Numbered from the stretch's first letter, positions 38,264-48,394 are shown. The stretch: DNA of 64,000 nucleotides from Fidelibacterota bacterium (GCA_947475295.1 CANJLF010000007.1:1-64000), one strand, 5' to 3'. The notes: generated from the letters alone by a model not told the origin. A program made the numbers and translations.

Positions 38264-38970
38264 CGGTTCTCCACCGAGAATCAGGGGCGGGTCTTGACTG
38301 GTTTTCAGGGCCCGTATTGCTGTGGAGGAGTATGGGGCCGAGGAGTTGATAGTTCGTGAATCAGTTACTGGACCGGGCGCGACCGAATGCACCGCCGGGT
38401 TGCAATCGGGACCTGAGGAAATAAGGTCAGGTTTGTTACATTTGGGCCTCGCGGAGTCGGCATTTTCGGGTCCGCGAACTGTTTTCGGGTCGCGCCGGAG
38501 AATCAGTCGTGCAATTCCCGCTGTTTGCACTGCACCGGCGCGTTTATCGGCGTGAAAAACATGCCTCCGCAGGTTGGGTTCACGCGGTTCCGGCAAACAT
38601 CGATGGGATTTAAATGAATCGCTGATTTTTCACGGCAAACAAATCCCATCCCCTCTGATTTTTCAGACAAAAACCACCCCTTGATACGGGGATCGAAAAT
38701 GTCACGTAAAAATATCGGTCCGTTTATCGCGGCGCAGGCGACATTCAGACTTGACTTAAGCTTGGCCATGCCGTTGGTTACGCCTCACTTAATGGGTGGC
38801 TGGAGAGGGGATTGCCGCGACCGAGATCCATGATCGGCCTCGGAGAGGGGAAGTTATTGCCAACCTTGGCATAGGCCTGGTAGACCCTCACAGCTTCGCG
38901 CCTATTAAAATAAAAACCGCAAAACGAACCGCTACGAACCACAACGCCAAAACAGTTTTTGAGTGCACGC
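38264..38970. other. 707-base intergenic region upstream of tonB
   Basis: It must hold the promoters of the response regulator (minus) and of tonB (plus). A minus-strand frame at 38503-38769 (88 residues) has no ribosome binding site and unusual codon use and is probably not a gene. An A/T-rich stretch at 38908-38928 may be part of the tonB promoter. Nothing else recognisable. Confidence 0.5.
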
Positions 38971-39609
38971 ATGGAATACTACTCAAGCTCCTCTTCGGCC
39001 ATTCCCCAGACCAATTATCGGCGTCTGGGCCTCTTCGTTTTTGTCGTGGTGCTTCACGGCCTGCTTTTTTGGGCGCTCCAGTCCGGTTTGGCCAAGACCC
39101 TTATCAATAAGGCCTTGGGTCCCATGGAGACCAAGATCATCGAGGAGATAAAGCCCGAGGTGGAAGAGCCGCCGCCGCCGCCGCCAAAGTTCCAGGCGCC
39201 GCCGCCGGTATTCGTCGATATGCCTGACGTGGCGATCACGCAGGAAGCCCCCACCGCCACGATCACGGCAACCAACGAAAAGCCGAAAGTCGCGCCGCCG
39301 CCGCCGAAGGCCGACGTCGTCATCGCACCGCGCCAAAATCCACGCCGCCCGAACGTTGGTCCGGAAGAAATGTATCCGGCGATGTCCAAGCGCCTGGGCG
39401 AAGAAGGCTCGGTCATTCTGCTGCTGACGGTGGACGTAGAAGGCAAGGTCACCGACGCAGTGGTGCAAACCAGCAGCGGCTTCGAGCGTCTTGACGAAGC
39501 GGCGACTAAAGAAGCCAAGAGATCGTGGCGCTTCCTGCCGGGCACTATCAACGGCAAGCCGTCGCCCATGCAGATGCCGATGAGAGTGACTTTCAAGATT
39601 CCAAAATAA
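38971..39609 (+). CDS. tonB: TonB energy-transducing protein
   Basis: A 212-residue protein that carries energy from the inner membrane to outer-membrane receptors. One N-terminal anchor helix (LGLFVFVVVLHGLLFWAL, about residues 20-37) is followed by a Pro-rich spacer with runs PPPPPP and PPPPK. The C-terminal TonB domain contains YPAMSKRLGEEGSVILLLTV, then SSGFERLDEAATKEAKRSWR and the final strand MQMPMRVTFKI. The ATG at 38971 is preferred to a TTG at 38959. It is first of a tonB-exbB-exbD-exbD-TPR set, the arrangement seen in several alphaproteobacterial orders with many TonB-dependent receptors. Confidence 0.93.
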   Translation: MEYYSSSSSAIPQTNYRRLGLFVFVVVLHGLLFWALQSGLAKTLINKALGPMETKIIEEIKPEVEEPPPPPPKFQAPPPVFVDMPDVAITQEAPTATITATNEKPKVAPPPPKADVVIAPRQNPRRPNVGPEEMYPAMSKRLGEEGSVILLLTVDVEGKVTDAVVQTSSGFERLDEAATKEAKRSWRFLPGTINGKPSPMQMPMRVTFKIPK

Positions 39610-39685
39610 TGTAGGCAGCCTGTCTACGCGCAATTATGCGATCACACGGTACGTTAATTAATTAAGGTCTAGCGAGGATCACACC

Positions 39686-40594
39686 ATGAATATCCGATTG
39701 AATAAAACGCTTGGTTCTAAGTTGACGGCCATGATCTCGGCGATCGCCCTCGTGGCGGTTCTGGGTTCTGCCGTCGTTGCGGTTGCTCAGGAAGCGGCTC
39801 CCGCCGCGCCTGCCGCTGACGCAGCTGCTCCGGCCGCGGACCCCGCAGCCGCTCCGGCCGCCGATGCCGCCGCTCCGGCGGATGCGATGGCCCCCGCTCC
39901 GGCCGCCCCGGCGCCTGCCACGGCTTCGGTGGAAAACCCCTACGGTATCGAACACATGCTGAAGACGGGCGATTTCGTTAACCGCGCGACCTTCATCATC
40001 CTGGTTCTGATGTCGGCCGGCAGCTGGTACATCACCATCATGCGCCTGATCGACCAGACCATCCTGATGCGTCAGGCGATCGCTGCCCAGAAGAGCTTCT
40101 GGGCAGCGGGCAGTCTCAAAGAAGGCCTGGCCAAGCTTGAGGCCAACAGCGCCTTCCGCGCCCTGGTCTCTGATGGCCTCAAAGCCGCTGAACATCACGA
40201 CGGCAAACTGACGGACCGGATTGACCTGAACGAGTGGGTCTCGATGTCTCTGCAGCGCGCTAGCGATGCCATCAATTATCGCCTTCAGGCGGGCGTGGCC
40301 TTCCTGGCCTCGGTCGGTTCGACCGCTCCGTTCGTGGGTCTGTTCGGCACGGTGTGGGGTATCTTGAACGCCCTGATCGCCATCGGTGTCGCCGGTCAGG
40401 TGTCCATCGACCGCGTCGCCGGACCTCTGGGTGAAGCGCTTATCATGACCGCCATCGGCCTGATCGTCGCCGTGCCGGCCGTGCTGGGTTACAACATGGT
40501 CGTTCGCCGCAATAAGATGGCTATGGAGCGGGTGCATAATTTCAGCGCCGATATCCATGCCGTCTTGTTGGCTGGCGGCACCCGTCGCGCCTAA
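39686..40594 (+). CDS. exbB: ExbB proton-channel protein with Ala/Pro-rich extension
   Basis: A 302-residue MotA/TolQ/ExbB-family inner-membrane protein that forms the proton channel with ExbD. It has an N-terminal signal-like segment cut near VAVAQ, then a ~45-residue periplasmic Ala/Pro/Asp-rich linker (about 36-82), then the three channel helices. The conserved core is SVGSTAPFVGLFGTVWGILN and later GEALIMTAIGLIVAVPAVLG. The N-terminal extension is known in the long form of ExbB. GAGGATCACACC precedes the ATG. Confidence 0.93.
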   Translation: MNIRLNKTLGSKLTAMISAIALVAVLGSAVVAVAQEAAPAAPAADAAAPAADPAAAPAADAAAPADAMAPAPAAPAPATASVENPYGIEHMLKTGDFVNRATFIILVLMSAGSWYITIMRLIDQTILMRQAIAAQKSFWAAGSLKEGLAKLEANSAFRALVSDGLKAAEHHDGKLTDRIDLNEWVSMSLQRASDAINYRLQAGVAFLASVGSTAPFVGLFGTVWGILNALIAIGVAGQVSIDRVAGPLGEALIMTAIGLIVAVPAVLGYNMVVRRNKMAMERVHNFSADIHAVLLAGGTRRA

Positions 40595-40619
40595 GCGATT
40601 TTAGTAGGAGACCGTTGCT

Positions 40620-41057
40620 ATGGGTATGAGTGTTGGCTCCTCTGAGGGTGAAGATGCCGTAAACTCCAGCATCAATACGACGCCGCTTGTCGACGTCATG
40701 CTGGTGCTGCTGATCATCTTTCTCATTACCATCCCGGTCGTTACGAAGACTCAAGATCTCAAGCTGCCGACGATCTCGAATGAAGCGACGGTAACAAAGC
40801 CTGAGAACATTGTGGTCGAGATCACGGCCGACGGACGCACGTACTGGAACCAACAGCTGATCCGTCTCGACGGCTTGGTGCCGCGGATGCAACAGACTGC
40901 GGTGAAAGTGCCGCAGCCTGAAGTCCACATCCGCGCCGACATCAACGCCCGGTACGAGTTTGTCGGCCGAGTGGTGGCAGCGGCGCAACGCGGCGGCATT
41001 CTGAAGGTCGGTTTCATTACTGATCCCGAGCTCAGAGTCCTCGCTCCTGAAAATTAA
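40620..41057 (+). CDS. exbD: ExbD proton-channel protein, first copy
   Basis: A 145-residue ExbD/TolR protein with one N-terminal helix in the inner membrane and a periplasmic domain. The channel aspartate is in SINTTPLVDVMLVLLIIFLI (D29), and the C-terminal domain includes ENIVVEITADGRTYWNQQLI. It begins 25 bases after exbB with an AGGAGACC ribosome binding site. It shares its first residues (MGMSVGSS) and architecture with the second copy but differs elsewhere, so the two may form a mixed channel. Confidence 0.94.
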   Translation: MGMSVGSSEGEDAVNSSINTTPLVDVMLVLLIIFLITIPVVTKTQDLKLPTISNEATVTKPENIVVEITADGRTYWNQQLIRLDGLVPRMQQTAVKVPQPEVHIRADINARYEFVGRVVAAAQRGGILKVGFITDPELRVLAPEN

Positions 41058-41130
41058 ACTGATAGCCCGGCTGCTTGAGGCGAAGGCCTCAAAGCAGCCG
41101 GAGCTTTAATATACGAGTGGAGACTAGATC

Positions 41131-41559
41131 ATGGGTATGAGCGTAGGTTCGGCGTCCGGCGAAAGCGAAGTGATGGTGGAAATGAACACCACGCCGCTGA
41201 TCGACGTGATGCTCGTGTTGCTGGTTACCTTCATCATGACCTTGCCTGTCCAGACGCATGCCGTGAAGCTCGACCTGCCGCGGCCCAATTCGAACAGCAA
41301 GCCGCCCACGCCGCCGTCGGTGGTGGACCTCGAAGTTGACTTCGACGGCACCATTCTGTGGAACGGCAACGTGGTGGAATCCTACGACCAACTCTCGCGC
41401 TATCTGGCGAGTGTGGCCGCCAAGGAAGTGCAGGATGAGATCCATCTGCGGCCCAACCGGCTTGCCAAGTACGATACGGTTGCCAAGACCCTGGCGATTG
41501 CCCAGCGGCTCGGCGTGAGGAAAATCGGTTTCGTCGGGAACGAGGCGTTCCTTCAATAA
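41131..41559 (+). CDS. exbD: ExbD proton-channel protein, second copy
   Basis: A 142-residue ExbD paralogue. The start MGMSVGSASGESEVMVEMNT and PLIDVMLVLLVTFIMTLPVQ carry the channel aspartate. The periplasmic part reads VVDLEVDFDGTILWNGNVVE. It starts 73 bases after the first copy, with GTGGAG before the ATG. Duplicate exbD genes are common in this cluster type. A terminator-like hairpin follows before the TPR gene. Confidence 0.94.
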   Translation: MGMSVGSASGESEVMVEMNTTPLIDVMLVLLVTFIMTLPVQTHAVKLDLPRPNSNSKPPTPPSVVDLEVDFDGTILWNGNVVESYDQLSRYLASVAAKEVQDEIHLRPNRLAKYDTVAKTLAIAQRLGVRKIGFVGNEAFLQ

Positions 41560-41622
41560 TTAGGTCCGGAGATCGCCACAAAAGGGCCAGATTCGCCGAC
41601 GAAACTACCATCCAGTGAAACG

Positions 41623-41661
41623 AGGAGTGCCGTTCGTGTTACAAAACGGCGTTCCTTTTTT
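41623..41661 (+). terminator. Terminator or attenuator between exbD and the TPR gene
   Basis: Stem AGGAGTGCCGTT / AACGGCGTTCCT (10 of 12 paired) with a 10-base loop and a run of T at 41656-41661. It ends 22 bases before the next ATG, so it would reduce transcription into the TPR gene rather than end the operon outright. Confidence 0.7.
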
Positions 41662-41683
41662 ACGTTTGAGAGAGGACACAACA

Positions 41684-42934
41684 ATGACTTCGAAAAATAC
41701 CGTTTCCCGCATTGCTTTGTCGGTCGCGCTCGCGCTGGGTATGGCCGGCGCCGCAACCGTCGTAACGACACCCGTCGCGGTGATGGCCGCGGATGCGAAG
41801 AAGCCCACCGTTAGCCCCGCTGTCGGCAGGCCGGCGCAGGAAGCTCAGAAGCTGCTCACGGAAAATAAGCCTAAGGAAGCTGCCGCTAAGGCGCAGGAAG
41901 CCCTGGTCGCCGCCAAGAACCCCTACGAAATTCTGATCTCCAACCAGCTCCTCGCCAACGCCTCGCTGAAGGCCGGTGACTACGCCACCGGCGCCAAGGC
42001 GCTGGATGCGATGATCGCGAGCGGCCAGTTGCCCGACGCGACGCCGGTCCGCAAGACCCTGGTCCAGCTTTACTACCAGACCAAGAACTATACCAAGACC
42101 ATCGAAGTCGCGACGGCGTACCTGAAGGATCAGCCGAACGACACGGAGATCCCGGTGCTGGTGGCCCAGAGCTACTATCTTACCAACGACTACACCAAGG
42201 CCTCGGCCGGCTTGCGCGCGGTTGTGAGAGCCTCCGATGCGGCTGGTCGTCCGGTAAAGGAAGAAACGCTGAGCCTGTTGATGGCCAGCGACTATGCACT
42301 CAAGAACGACGACGCGGTGCGCGGCGATCTTGAAATGCTGGTCGCGCGTTATCCTAAGCCGCAGTACACCAAGGACCTGATCTCGATGTACGAGAAGTCC
42401 TTGCGCGCGGCGAGTAGCGCCACCAAGACCAGCCTCGATGTCTATCTCATCAAGTTCAACACCGGTCTGCTCACCAAGCCGGAAGACTATACCGGCATGA
42501 CCGAACTCGCATTGCAGGACGGCATGCCCGGACTGGCCAAGAAAGTCATGGATAAGGGCGTCGCCGACGGCGTTCTCGGTCAAGGTGCCCAAAAGGACCG
42601 TGAAAACCGCATGCTGAACTTGGCGACCACGCAAGCCGCCGCCGACCAGAAGACGCTCGCCGCCGGCGAAGCCGAAGCCGCCAAGGCTAAAACCGGCGAC
42701 GCGCTGGTCAAAACCGGCGAAGCTTACTGGAGCTACGGCATGTTCGATAAAGCCATCGCGGCGACCGAAGCCGGCATCGCCAAGGGCGTGACCGATGCGG
42801 ATGACGCCAAGCTGCGTCTGGGCATTGCTTACCTCGGCGCCGGTCAGCGTCCGAAAGCGCTGGAAGCCTGGAAAGGCATCACGCCGGGCTCCGTGCCCGG
42901 ACAGCTGGCGGCTTTGTGGCGGATCCAGAAGTAA
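41684..42934 (+). CDS. Periplasmic tetratricopeptide-repeat protein
   Basis: A 416-residue protein with a signal peptide (cleavage near VAVMAADA). The rest is helical repeats, for example GDYATGAKALDAMIASGQLP, NYTKTIEVATAYLKDQPNDT and SYGMFDKAIAATEAGIAKGV. It is Ala/Lys-rich with no catalytic motif. Such a TPR protein commonly follows tonB-exbB-exbD-exbD and probably helps assemble or regulate the complex in the periplasm. The ATG at 41684 begins the signal peptide and has AGAGGA upstream. The longer frame from 41615 runs through the attenuator hairpin and is not coding. A strong terminator follows. Confidence 0.85.
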   Translation: MTSKNTVSRIALSVALALGMAGAATVVTTPVAVMAADAKKPTVSPAVGRPAQEAQKLLTENKPKEAAAKAQEALVAAKNPYEILISNQLLANASLKAGDYATGAKALDAMIASGQLPDATPVRKTLVQLYYQTKNYTKTIEVATAYLKDQPNDTEIPVLVAQSYYLTNDYTKASAGLRAVVRASDAAGRPVKEETLSLLMASDYALKNDDAVRGDLEMLVARYPKPQYTKDLISMYEKSLRAASSATKTSLDVYLIKFNTGLLTKPEDYTGMTELALQDGMPGLAKKVMDKGVADGVLGQGAQKDRENRMLNLATTQAAADQKTLAAGEAEAAKAKTGDALVKTGEAYWSYGMFDKAIAATEAGIAKGVTDADDAKLRLGIAYLGAGQRPKALEAWKGITPGSVPGQLAALWRIQK

Positions 42935-42958
42935 TCACGTTCGGTGTATCACTGAGGC

Positions 42959-42990
42959 AAAACGCCGGTCCCCTGGACCGGCGTTTTTCT
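42959..42990 (+). terminator. Rho-independent terminator after the TPR gene
   Basis: Perfect 13-bp stem AAAACGCCGGTCC / GGACCGGCGTTTT with a 3-base loop and more T. It ends the tonB operon. Confidence 0.95.
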
Positions 42991-43020
42991 TTGGCGCGAG
43001 CATGATGAAAGTGGAGAACT

Positions 43021-43248
43021 TCAGTCGGCTTTCAAGCGAATAAATTGCGCGCTCATTTGCAGGCTGATCCGCGAGCCTAGGGCTAATGAATTGGGGGCTG
43101 CGCGCCGCACCGAAATGCGCAAGGTGCCGTCGGTACTCCGCCCACCCGTCACGCGCGGATGGCTGACCATAACGCCCCGGCCGCTCTCGGCGCAGGCAAG
43201 ATTGCTCCTCATGCCGCAGGTCGTGGGATCCCAAGGGTTATGATCCAT
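43021..43248 (-). CDS. Hypothetical 75-residue protein
   Basis: Not recognised. It opens MDHNPWDPTTCGMRSNLACA and ends SLQMSAQFIRLKAD. It has two cysteines and is Arg/Ser-rich, with no signal peptide or membrane helix. GGGAGG lies 8 bases before the ATG at 43248, which is why this start was used. It follows the next small gene by 16 bases on the same strand, so they form a pair. Confidence 0.55.
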   Translation of the reverse strand: MDHNPWDPTTCGMRSNLACAESGRGVMVSHPRVTGGRSTDGTLRISVRRAAPNSLALGSRISLQMSAQFIRLKAD

Positions 43249-43264
43249 GGTGGCGGCCTCCCGG

Positions 43265-43495
43265 TTAAGGACTGGCGGCGGCATAGCCGCTGCCCGAGCC
43301 GCTGGGAGGCCCGCTAATGAGCGAGGCGTTCAGGCGGTTAACCACCTGCAGCCATATGGCGCAGTTCTTCCAGGCGGCGGAGGCAAGGTGTTGTTTGGCG
43401 GTCTGGACAGCTACATCCAGGGCCCCGGTGCCGTGGGCGCGCCGCAATTCGTCGGCGAGGGCATCCACATCGAAGCGGTAAAGCGGGTCAGCCAT
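43265..43495 (-). CDS. Hypothetical 76-residue protein
   Basis: Not recognised. The N-terminal two-thirds (DVDALADELRRAHGTGALDV, then AVQTAKQHLASAAWKNCAIW) looks like two amphipathic helices, and the tail is Gly/Ser/Ala-rich. It is probably a small cytoplasmic helical protein. GGAGAA lies before the ATG. Two long hairpins occupy the region 29-195 bases upstream of its start, in what would be its 5' leader if transcription starts beyond them. Confidence 0.6.
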   Translation of the reverse strand: MADPLYRFDVDALADELRRAHGTGALDVAVQTAKQHLASAAWKNCAIWLQVVNRLNASLISGPPSGSGSGYAAASP

Positions 43496-43523
43496 GGCGG
43501 TTCTCCGTTGTTAGCGTTCCCCA

Positions 43524-43604
43524 TTCGTGTGGTTTTGGATTTGAAGTTCCTTAAGTGCCCGCCGGAAGCTCAGAAAAGGAACTTCAAATCCAAAACCACA
43601 CGAA
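43524..43604. repeat. 29-bp perfect inverted repeat (hairpin 1)
   Basis: Left arm 43524-43552 and right arm 43576-43604 are exact reverse complements with a 23-base loop. The stem reads TTCGTGTGGTTTTGGATTTG and continues AAGTTCCTT. The loop starts with AAGTGCCC (43553-43560), complementary to GGGCACTT in the loop of the next hairpin. There is no T run, so it is not a normal terminator. Confidence 0.9.
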
Positions 43605-43619
43605 ATCACATATTTCCGA

Positions 43620-43690
43620 GTGTCGCTTAGATTTCAAAGTTCGCCTGGGCACTTGAGGTGATCACTTGGCGAACTTTGAAATCGCGACAC
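43620..43690. repeat. Second long inverted repeat (hairpin 2)
   Basis: Arms GATTTCAAAGTTCGCC (43630-43645) and GGCGAACTTTGAAATC (43668-43683) pair perfectly. They are extended by GTGTCGC/GCGACAC after a 3-base bulge. The 22-base loop holds GGGCACTT (43647-43654) and the palindrome GTGATCAC (43658-43665). The arm core ATTTCAAAGTTC resembles ATTTGAAGTTC of hairpin 1. The two are 15 bases apart. Confidence 0.88.
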
Positions 43691-43903
43691 CCGCAGCAAA
43701 TAACTATAGACTCGAAACTAAGATGCCGGGAAGCGGAAAGCGGCTTTTTCCGTGGCTGTTAGCGGACATAGCTGCCTCCCGCTGCGCCCCCTAGGTTTTT
43801 TCTAAGTCCCTGTATAAGATGCCGAAAGGATCATAAATCCTTGTCAACCTTGGGTTATTTGCGGTTGGCGCGGATCCCGGGGAACAGGCGCGGCCAAGTC
43901 AGT

Positions 43904-45628
43904 ATGGCGGGAAAAAAGAAAGCGCGGGCCAAGAAGACCGCAAAGCCGACGGTGCTTTGGTCCGCCAGCCCGCTTGCCGCGGTTACCGAGTCGCTGGTGT
44001 GTGACTGCATGGGCGGCGTCATCGCCGCGATGAACGGTGCCGGCCGCAAGCTTTTGGGTACGAAGGCGCGCGTAGGCGGGGCGCTCGCCGCGCATTTCGA
44101 AGACGCCGCCGGCAAGCCGCTCAAGGACCTCGGCGCCCTCAGTAAGGGCCGCCAGCCAAAACATCTCACGCTGATTGACCACAAGGGCCGCCGCGTTCCG
44201 GTCGACGTCACCGCCAAGGCTTTCGGCGCCGGCGCCAAAGCGCGCGTGCTGGTCGTGGCGCAGCCGGCCCCAAAGTCGGCGGTGAAGACAGCGAAGACCA
44301 CGATCACGGGGCCAGCGCCGGCCGCGGCCAAAGAGATCGCCTCGACCTCCAATCTCACCGCGCAAATTCTGGGCGCGGCGTCCAATGGCATCATCGCGCT
44401 GGATATGAACGGCGCTATTACGCTGGCCAATCCGGCGGCGGCGGATCTGTTGAACCGCGATGCGGCCGCCATGCAAGGCATGTCGATTGATCGCGTCTTT
44501 GTCTTCGGCAGCGGCCACGACGACGCCGGCACGCCGATCCCCATCAAGGCGCAGTTGAAGGAAGGGCCCTACTACGTCGATCACGAGGTTCATCTGGGCC
44601 GCAGCGACGGCGAAAGCTTCGAGGCGGTCTATGTCGTGGTGCCGGTGACGGAGAACCGCCGCCCGGTCGGCTTCGTCATCACCTTCCGCGATATTACCCA
44701 GCGCCGCCGCGCCGAAGCCGAGATGCGCCTCGCCGCCGTGGTGTTTGATCACAGCCCCGAAGGTGTGGTGGTCGCCGACGCCAAAGGCCGTGTCACCAAG
44801 GTTAATCCGGCCTATCTCCGCATCGCCGGCAACGAAACAGCCGACGTCATGGGCAAGCAGCTGTCCGAGGTGCTGTTCACCGATTCCAAATCGCCCACCA
44901 GCATGCTCGACGCGCTTCAAGGCAGCGATCAGACGCAGTGGGAACAGTGGTGCAAAAGCGTCACCGGGCGGCGCTATGCCGCACGTATTTCGGTGTCGGT
45001 GGTGCGCGACCATACTGGCAGCATCCAGCAGTACGTGGCGATCATCGCCGATGTGACGCGGCGCAAACTGGATGAAGAGAAGATCATCTACCAGGCCAAT
45101 TACGACCAGCTCACCAATCTGCCGAACCGCACTTTGTTCATGGACCGTCTCACCCGCCTGGTGCTGGAAGGCCGCCGCGCGAAAACAAGTATTGGTCTGA
45201 TGTTCATCGACCTCGACGGCTTCAAGACCATCAACGACACGCACGGGCACGACGCGGGCGACACCTTGCTCATCAGCACGGCGCGCCGCCTTGAGAAATG
45301 CGTCCGCGAGGCCGATACGGTTGCGCGCCTCGGCGGCGACGAGTTCACCGTCATCATGCCGTTGATCGACAATTTCGATGCCGCCGGCTTTGTCGCTGGC
45401 CGTATTATCAAATCACTCACCGAGCCCTTTGATCTCGGCGGGCGCGAAGGCCGGGTCTCGGCCTCCATCGGCATTTCGCTGCTGCCGGCCCAGGCCAATA
45501 CCGCCAGCGATCTGTTGCGCAATGCGGATGTCGCGATGTACTACGCCAAGCGCCAGGGCAAGGCGAACTACCAGTTCTACCGGCCCGAGCTGGAAGCCAC
45601 CGTGAAGGTCAAAGACCGCGAGCTTTAG
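43904..45628 (+). CDS. PAS-PAS-GGDEF diguanylate cyclase
   Basis: A 574-residue protein with no membrane helices. The N-terminus is Lys/Arg-rich (GKKKARAKKTAKP). A poorly conserved PAS-like part (about 24-120) is followed by two PAS domains (about 150-270, ending TFRDITQRRRAE, and 275-390, ending IIADVTRRKLDE). The GGDEF domain (from ~398) has YDQLTNLPNRT and an intact RLGGDEF loop (477-481), so it should make c-di-GMP in response to signals read by the PAS domains. No EAL domain is present. The ATG at 43904 was chosen over an in-frame TTG at 43841. The ribosome binding site is weak. Confidence 0.88.
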   Translation: MAGKKKARAKKTAKPTVLWSASPLAAVTESLVCDCMGGVIAAMNGAGRKLLGTKARVGGALAAHFEDAAGKPLKDLGALSKGRQPKHLTLIDHKGRRVPVDVTAKAFGAGAKARVLVVAQPAPKSAVKTAKTTITGPAPAAAKEIASTSNLTAQILGAASNGIIALDMNGAITLANPAAADLLNRDAAAMQGMSIDRVFVFGSGHDDAGTPIPIKAQLKEGPYYVDHEVHLGRSDGESFEAVYVVVPVTENRRPVGFVITFRDITQRRRAEAEMRLAAVVFDHSPEGVVVADAKGRVTKVNPAYLRIAGNETADVMGKQLSEVLFTDSKSPTSMLDALQGSDQTQWEQWCKSVTGRRYAARISVSVVRDHTGSIQQYVAIIADVTRRKLDEEKIIYQANYDQLTNLPNRTLFMDRLTRLVLEGRRAKTSIGLMFIDLDGFKTINDTHGHDAGDTLLISTARRLEKCVREADTVARLGGDEFTVIMPLIDNFDAAGFVAGRIIKSLTEPFDLGGREGRVSASIGISLLPAQANTASDLLRNADVAMYYAKRQGKANYQFYRPELEATVKVKDREL

Positions 45629-45759
45629 GGCGGTTTTGGCGGCAGATTTGCCCCTTGCAATCTCGGCTTCCGTCGGCCAAAAGCATCTTCAATACCTGGG
45701 GCCAATCAATGGACCGCCGCACGGTAATAACCCATTGATATAGATGTGAAATTCTTCAA

Positions 45760-47742
45760 ATGAATTACGCTGCCGCTTCTGTTTCCCACACCATGATGGC
45801 CAATGCCATTCGGTTCCTGGCCGCCGATGCCGTGCAGAAGGCCAATTCCGGCCATCCGGGCATGCCCATGGGCATGGCCGATGTGGCAACGGTACTGTTC
45901 ACGCGCTTCCTGAAATTCGACGCGAATGCGCCCTATTGGCCCGATCGCGACCGCTTCGTGCTTTCGGCCGGTCACGGCTCCATGCTGCTCTACAGCCTGA
46001 TGTATCTGCTCGGCTACGCCGACATGCCGCTGGAGCAGCTCAAGAACTTTCGCCAGTTAGGCAGCGCCACCGCGGGGCACCCCGAATACCAGCATACCTC
46101 TGCCGCCGAGACCACCACCGGCCCTTTGGGCCAAGGCTTGGCGAATGCTGTCGGCATGGCGCTGGCTGAGTGCCTGCAAGTGGCGCGGTTCGGCGAGAAG
46201 GTCGTAGATCACTTCACTTACGTCATTGCCGGCGACGGCTGCTTAATGGAAGGCATCAGCCACGAAGCAATTTCGCTGGCGGGGCATTTGAAGCTCAACA
46301 AACTTATCGTGCTGTGGGACGACAACCGCATCAGCATCGACGGACCCACGGACCTGGCCGTGTCCGACGACCAGCGCAAGCGCTTCGAGGCTTCGGGTTG
46401 GAACACCTGGGCCGTGGACGGTCACGATCCGGAGGCCATCGCCGCCGTCCTCACGGCCGCGCAAAAAAGCGACAAGCCGGCGCTGATCGCCTGTAAGACC
46501 ACGATTGGTTATGGCGCGCCGACCTTGGCCGGCACCGCCAAGACTCACGGCTCGCCCCTGGGCGCTGCCGAGATCGCAGGTGCGCGCGAAAAATTGGGCT
46601 GGCCCTATGAGCCCTTCGTCGTGCCCGACGATGTGCTCCCCGTGTGGCGCGCGGCCGGTGCGCGGGGGCTGCAGGCCCACGCCGCCTGGGTCGAGCGCGT
46701 CAAAGCCATGGGCGATGCCCAAGGAGAGTTCCTGCGCCTGATTGCCTGCGAACTGCCCAAGGGCTGGGAAAAGGCGATCCTCGACCTCAAGAAGAAAACC
46801 TCGGCCGAGGCGCCGAAAGTGGCCACGCGCCAGTCGTCCGAGACCGCGCTCAACGCGCTGGCGGCGGTGATTCCGGAACTGATCGGCGGTTCCGCCGACT
46901 TGACCGGCTCCAACAACACCAGAGCCGCCGGCATGAAGCCCATTACTGCCGGCGATTTCTCCGGGCGTTATATCTATTACGGTGTGCGCGAACACGGCAT
47001 GGCCGCGGTCATGAACGGCCTCGCGCTGCATGGCGGCGTGGTCCCTTACGGCGGCACGTTCCTGGTGTTCACCGACTACTGCCGCCCCGCGATCCGCCTA
47101 TCCGCCATCATGCAGCAGCGCGTGATCTACGTCATGACCCATGACTCCATTGGCCTCGGCGAAGACGGCCCGACGCATCAGCCGGTCGAGCATCTCGCGT
47201 CCTTGCGCGCTATGCCCGGGCTTTATGTGATGCGCCCTTGCGACACAGTGGAAACCGCTGAGTGCTGGCAACTGGCGCTGAACGCCAAGCAGCCCTCGGT
47301 GCTGGCGTTGACCCGCCAAGCCCTGCCGACGCTGCGCACCACCCATACTGACGAGAATCTCTGCGCCAAGGGCGGCTACGTGATCGCCGAGGCGGAAGGG
47401 AAGCGCCAGGCCACTTTGATTGCGACCGGCTCGGAAGTTTCGCTGGTGATGGACGCACGCGCCAAGTTGAAGGCCGAAGGCGTCGCGGCCGCCGTGGTCT
47501 CGCTGCCCTCGTGGGAGCTGTTCGACGCGCAACCCGAGGCCTACCGCGAACAGGTTCTGGGCGATGGCGTCCGCGTCGCCGTGGAAGCGGCAAGCACCTT
47601 CGGCTGGACCAAATATGTCGGCTTAAAGGGTGCGGTCATCGGCATGACGACCTTTGGTGCGTCAGCGCCGGCCCCTGAGCTCTACAAGCACTTCGGCATC
47701 ACCGCCGACGCCATTGTCAAAGCCGTGAAAACCCGCCTCTAA
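45760..47742 (+). CDS. tkt: Transketolase
   Basis: A 660-residue thiamine-diphosphate enzyme that transfers two-carbon units in the pentose phosphate pathway. The motifs include [20 protein letters not shown], the TPP-binding [20 protein letters not shown] with [10 protein letters not shown], and the pyrimidine-domain [18 protein letters not shown] followed by [19 protein letters not shown]. Length and order match bacterial transketolases. It is followed by rpe after 13 bases, so two linked enzymes of the non-oxidative branch are co-transcribed. A -10-like TATAGAT lies 25 bases upstream of the start, and no clear ribosome binding site is seen. Confidence 0.96.
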   Translation: MNYAAASVSHTMMANAIRFLAADAVQKANSGHPGMPMGMADVATVLFTRFLKFDANAPYWPDRDRFVLSAGHGSMLLYSLMYLLGYADMPLEQLKNFRQLGSATAGHPEYQHTSAAETTTGPLGQGLANAVGMALAECLQVARFGEKVVDHFTYVIAGDGCLMEGISHEAISLAGHLKLNKLIVLWDDNRISIDGPTDLAVSDDQRKRFEASGWNTWAVDGHDPEAIAAVLTAAQKSDKPALIACKTTIGYGAPTLAGTAKTHGSPLGAAEIAGAREKLGWPYEPFVVPDDVLPVWRAAGARGLQAHAAWVERVKAMGDAQGEFLRLIACELPKGWEKAILDLKKKTSAEAPKVATRQSSETALNALAAVIPELIGGSADLTGSNNTRAAGMKPITAGDFSGRYIYYGVREHGMAAVMNGLALHGGVVPYGGTFLVFTDYCRPAIRLSAIMQQRVIYVMTHDSIGLGEDGPTHQPVEHLASLRAMPGLYVMRPCDTVETAECWQLALNAKQPSVLALTRQALPTLRTTHTDENLCAKGGYVIAEAEGKRQATLIATGSEVSLVMDARAKLKAEGVAAAVVSLPSWELFDAQPEAYREQVLGDGVRVAVEAASTFGWTKYVGLKGAVIGMTTFGASAPAPELYKHFGITADAIVKAVKTRL

Positions 47743-47755
47743 AGGTTCAAAACCG

Positions 47756-48390
<635 letters not shown>

Positions 48391-48394
<4 letters not shown>

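Noticed and set aside
38503..38769. 88-codon minus-strand frame upstream of tonB
   Set aside because: No ribosome binding site, no recognisable domain, and codon use unlike the neighbours. It is in a region that must contain two divergent promoters.
43524..43690. Ordinary transcription terminators
   Set aside because: Both stems are much longer than needed, lack a T run on either strand, and are not at the end of any gene.
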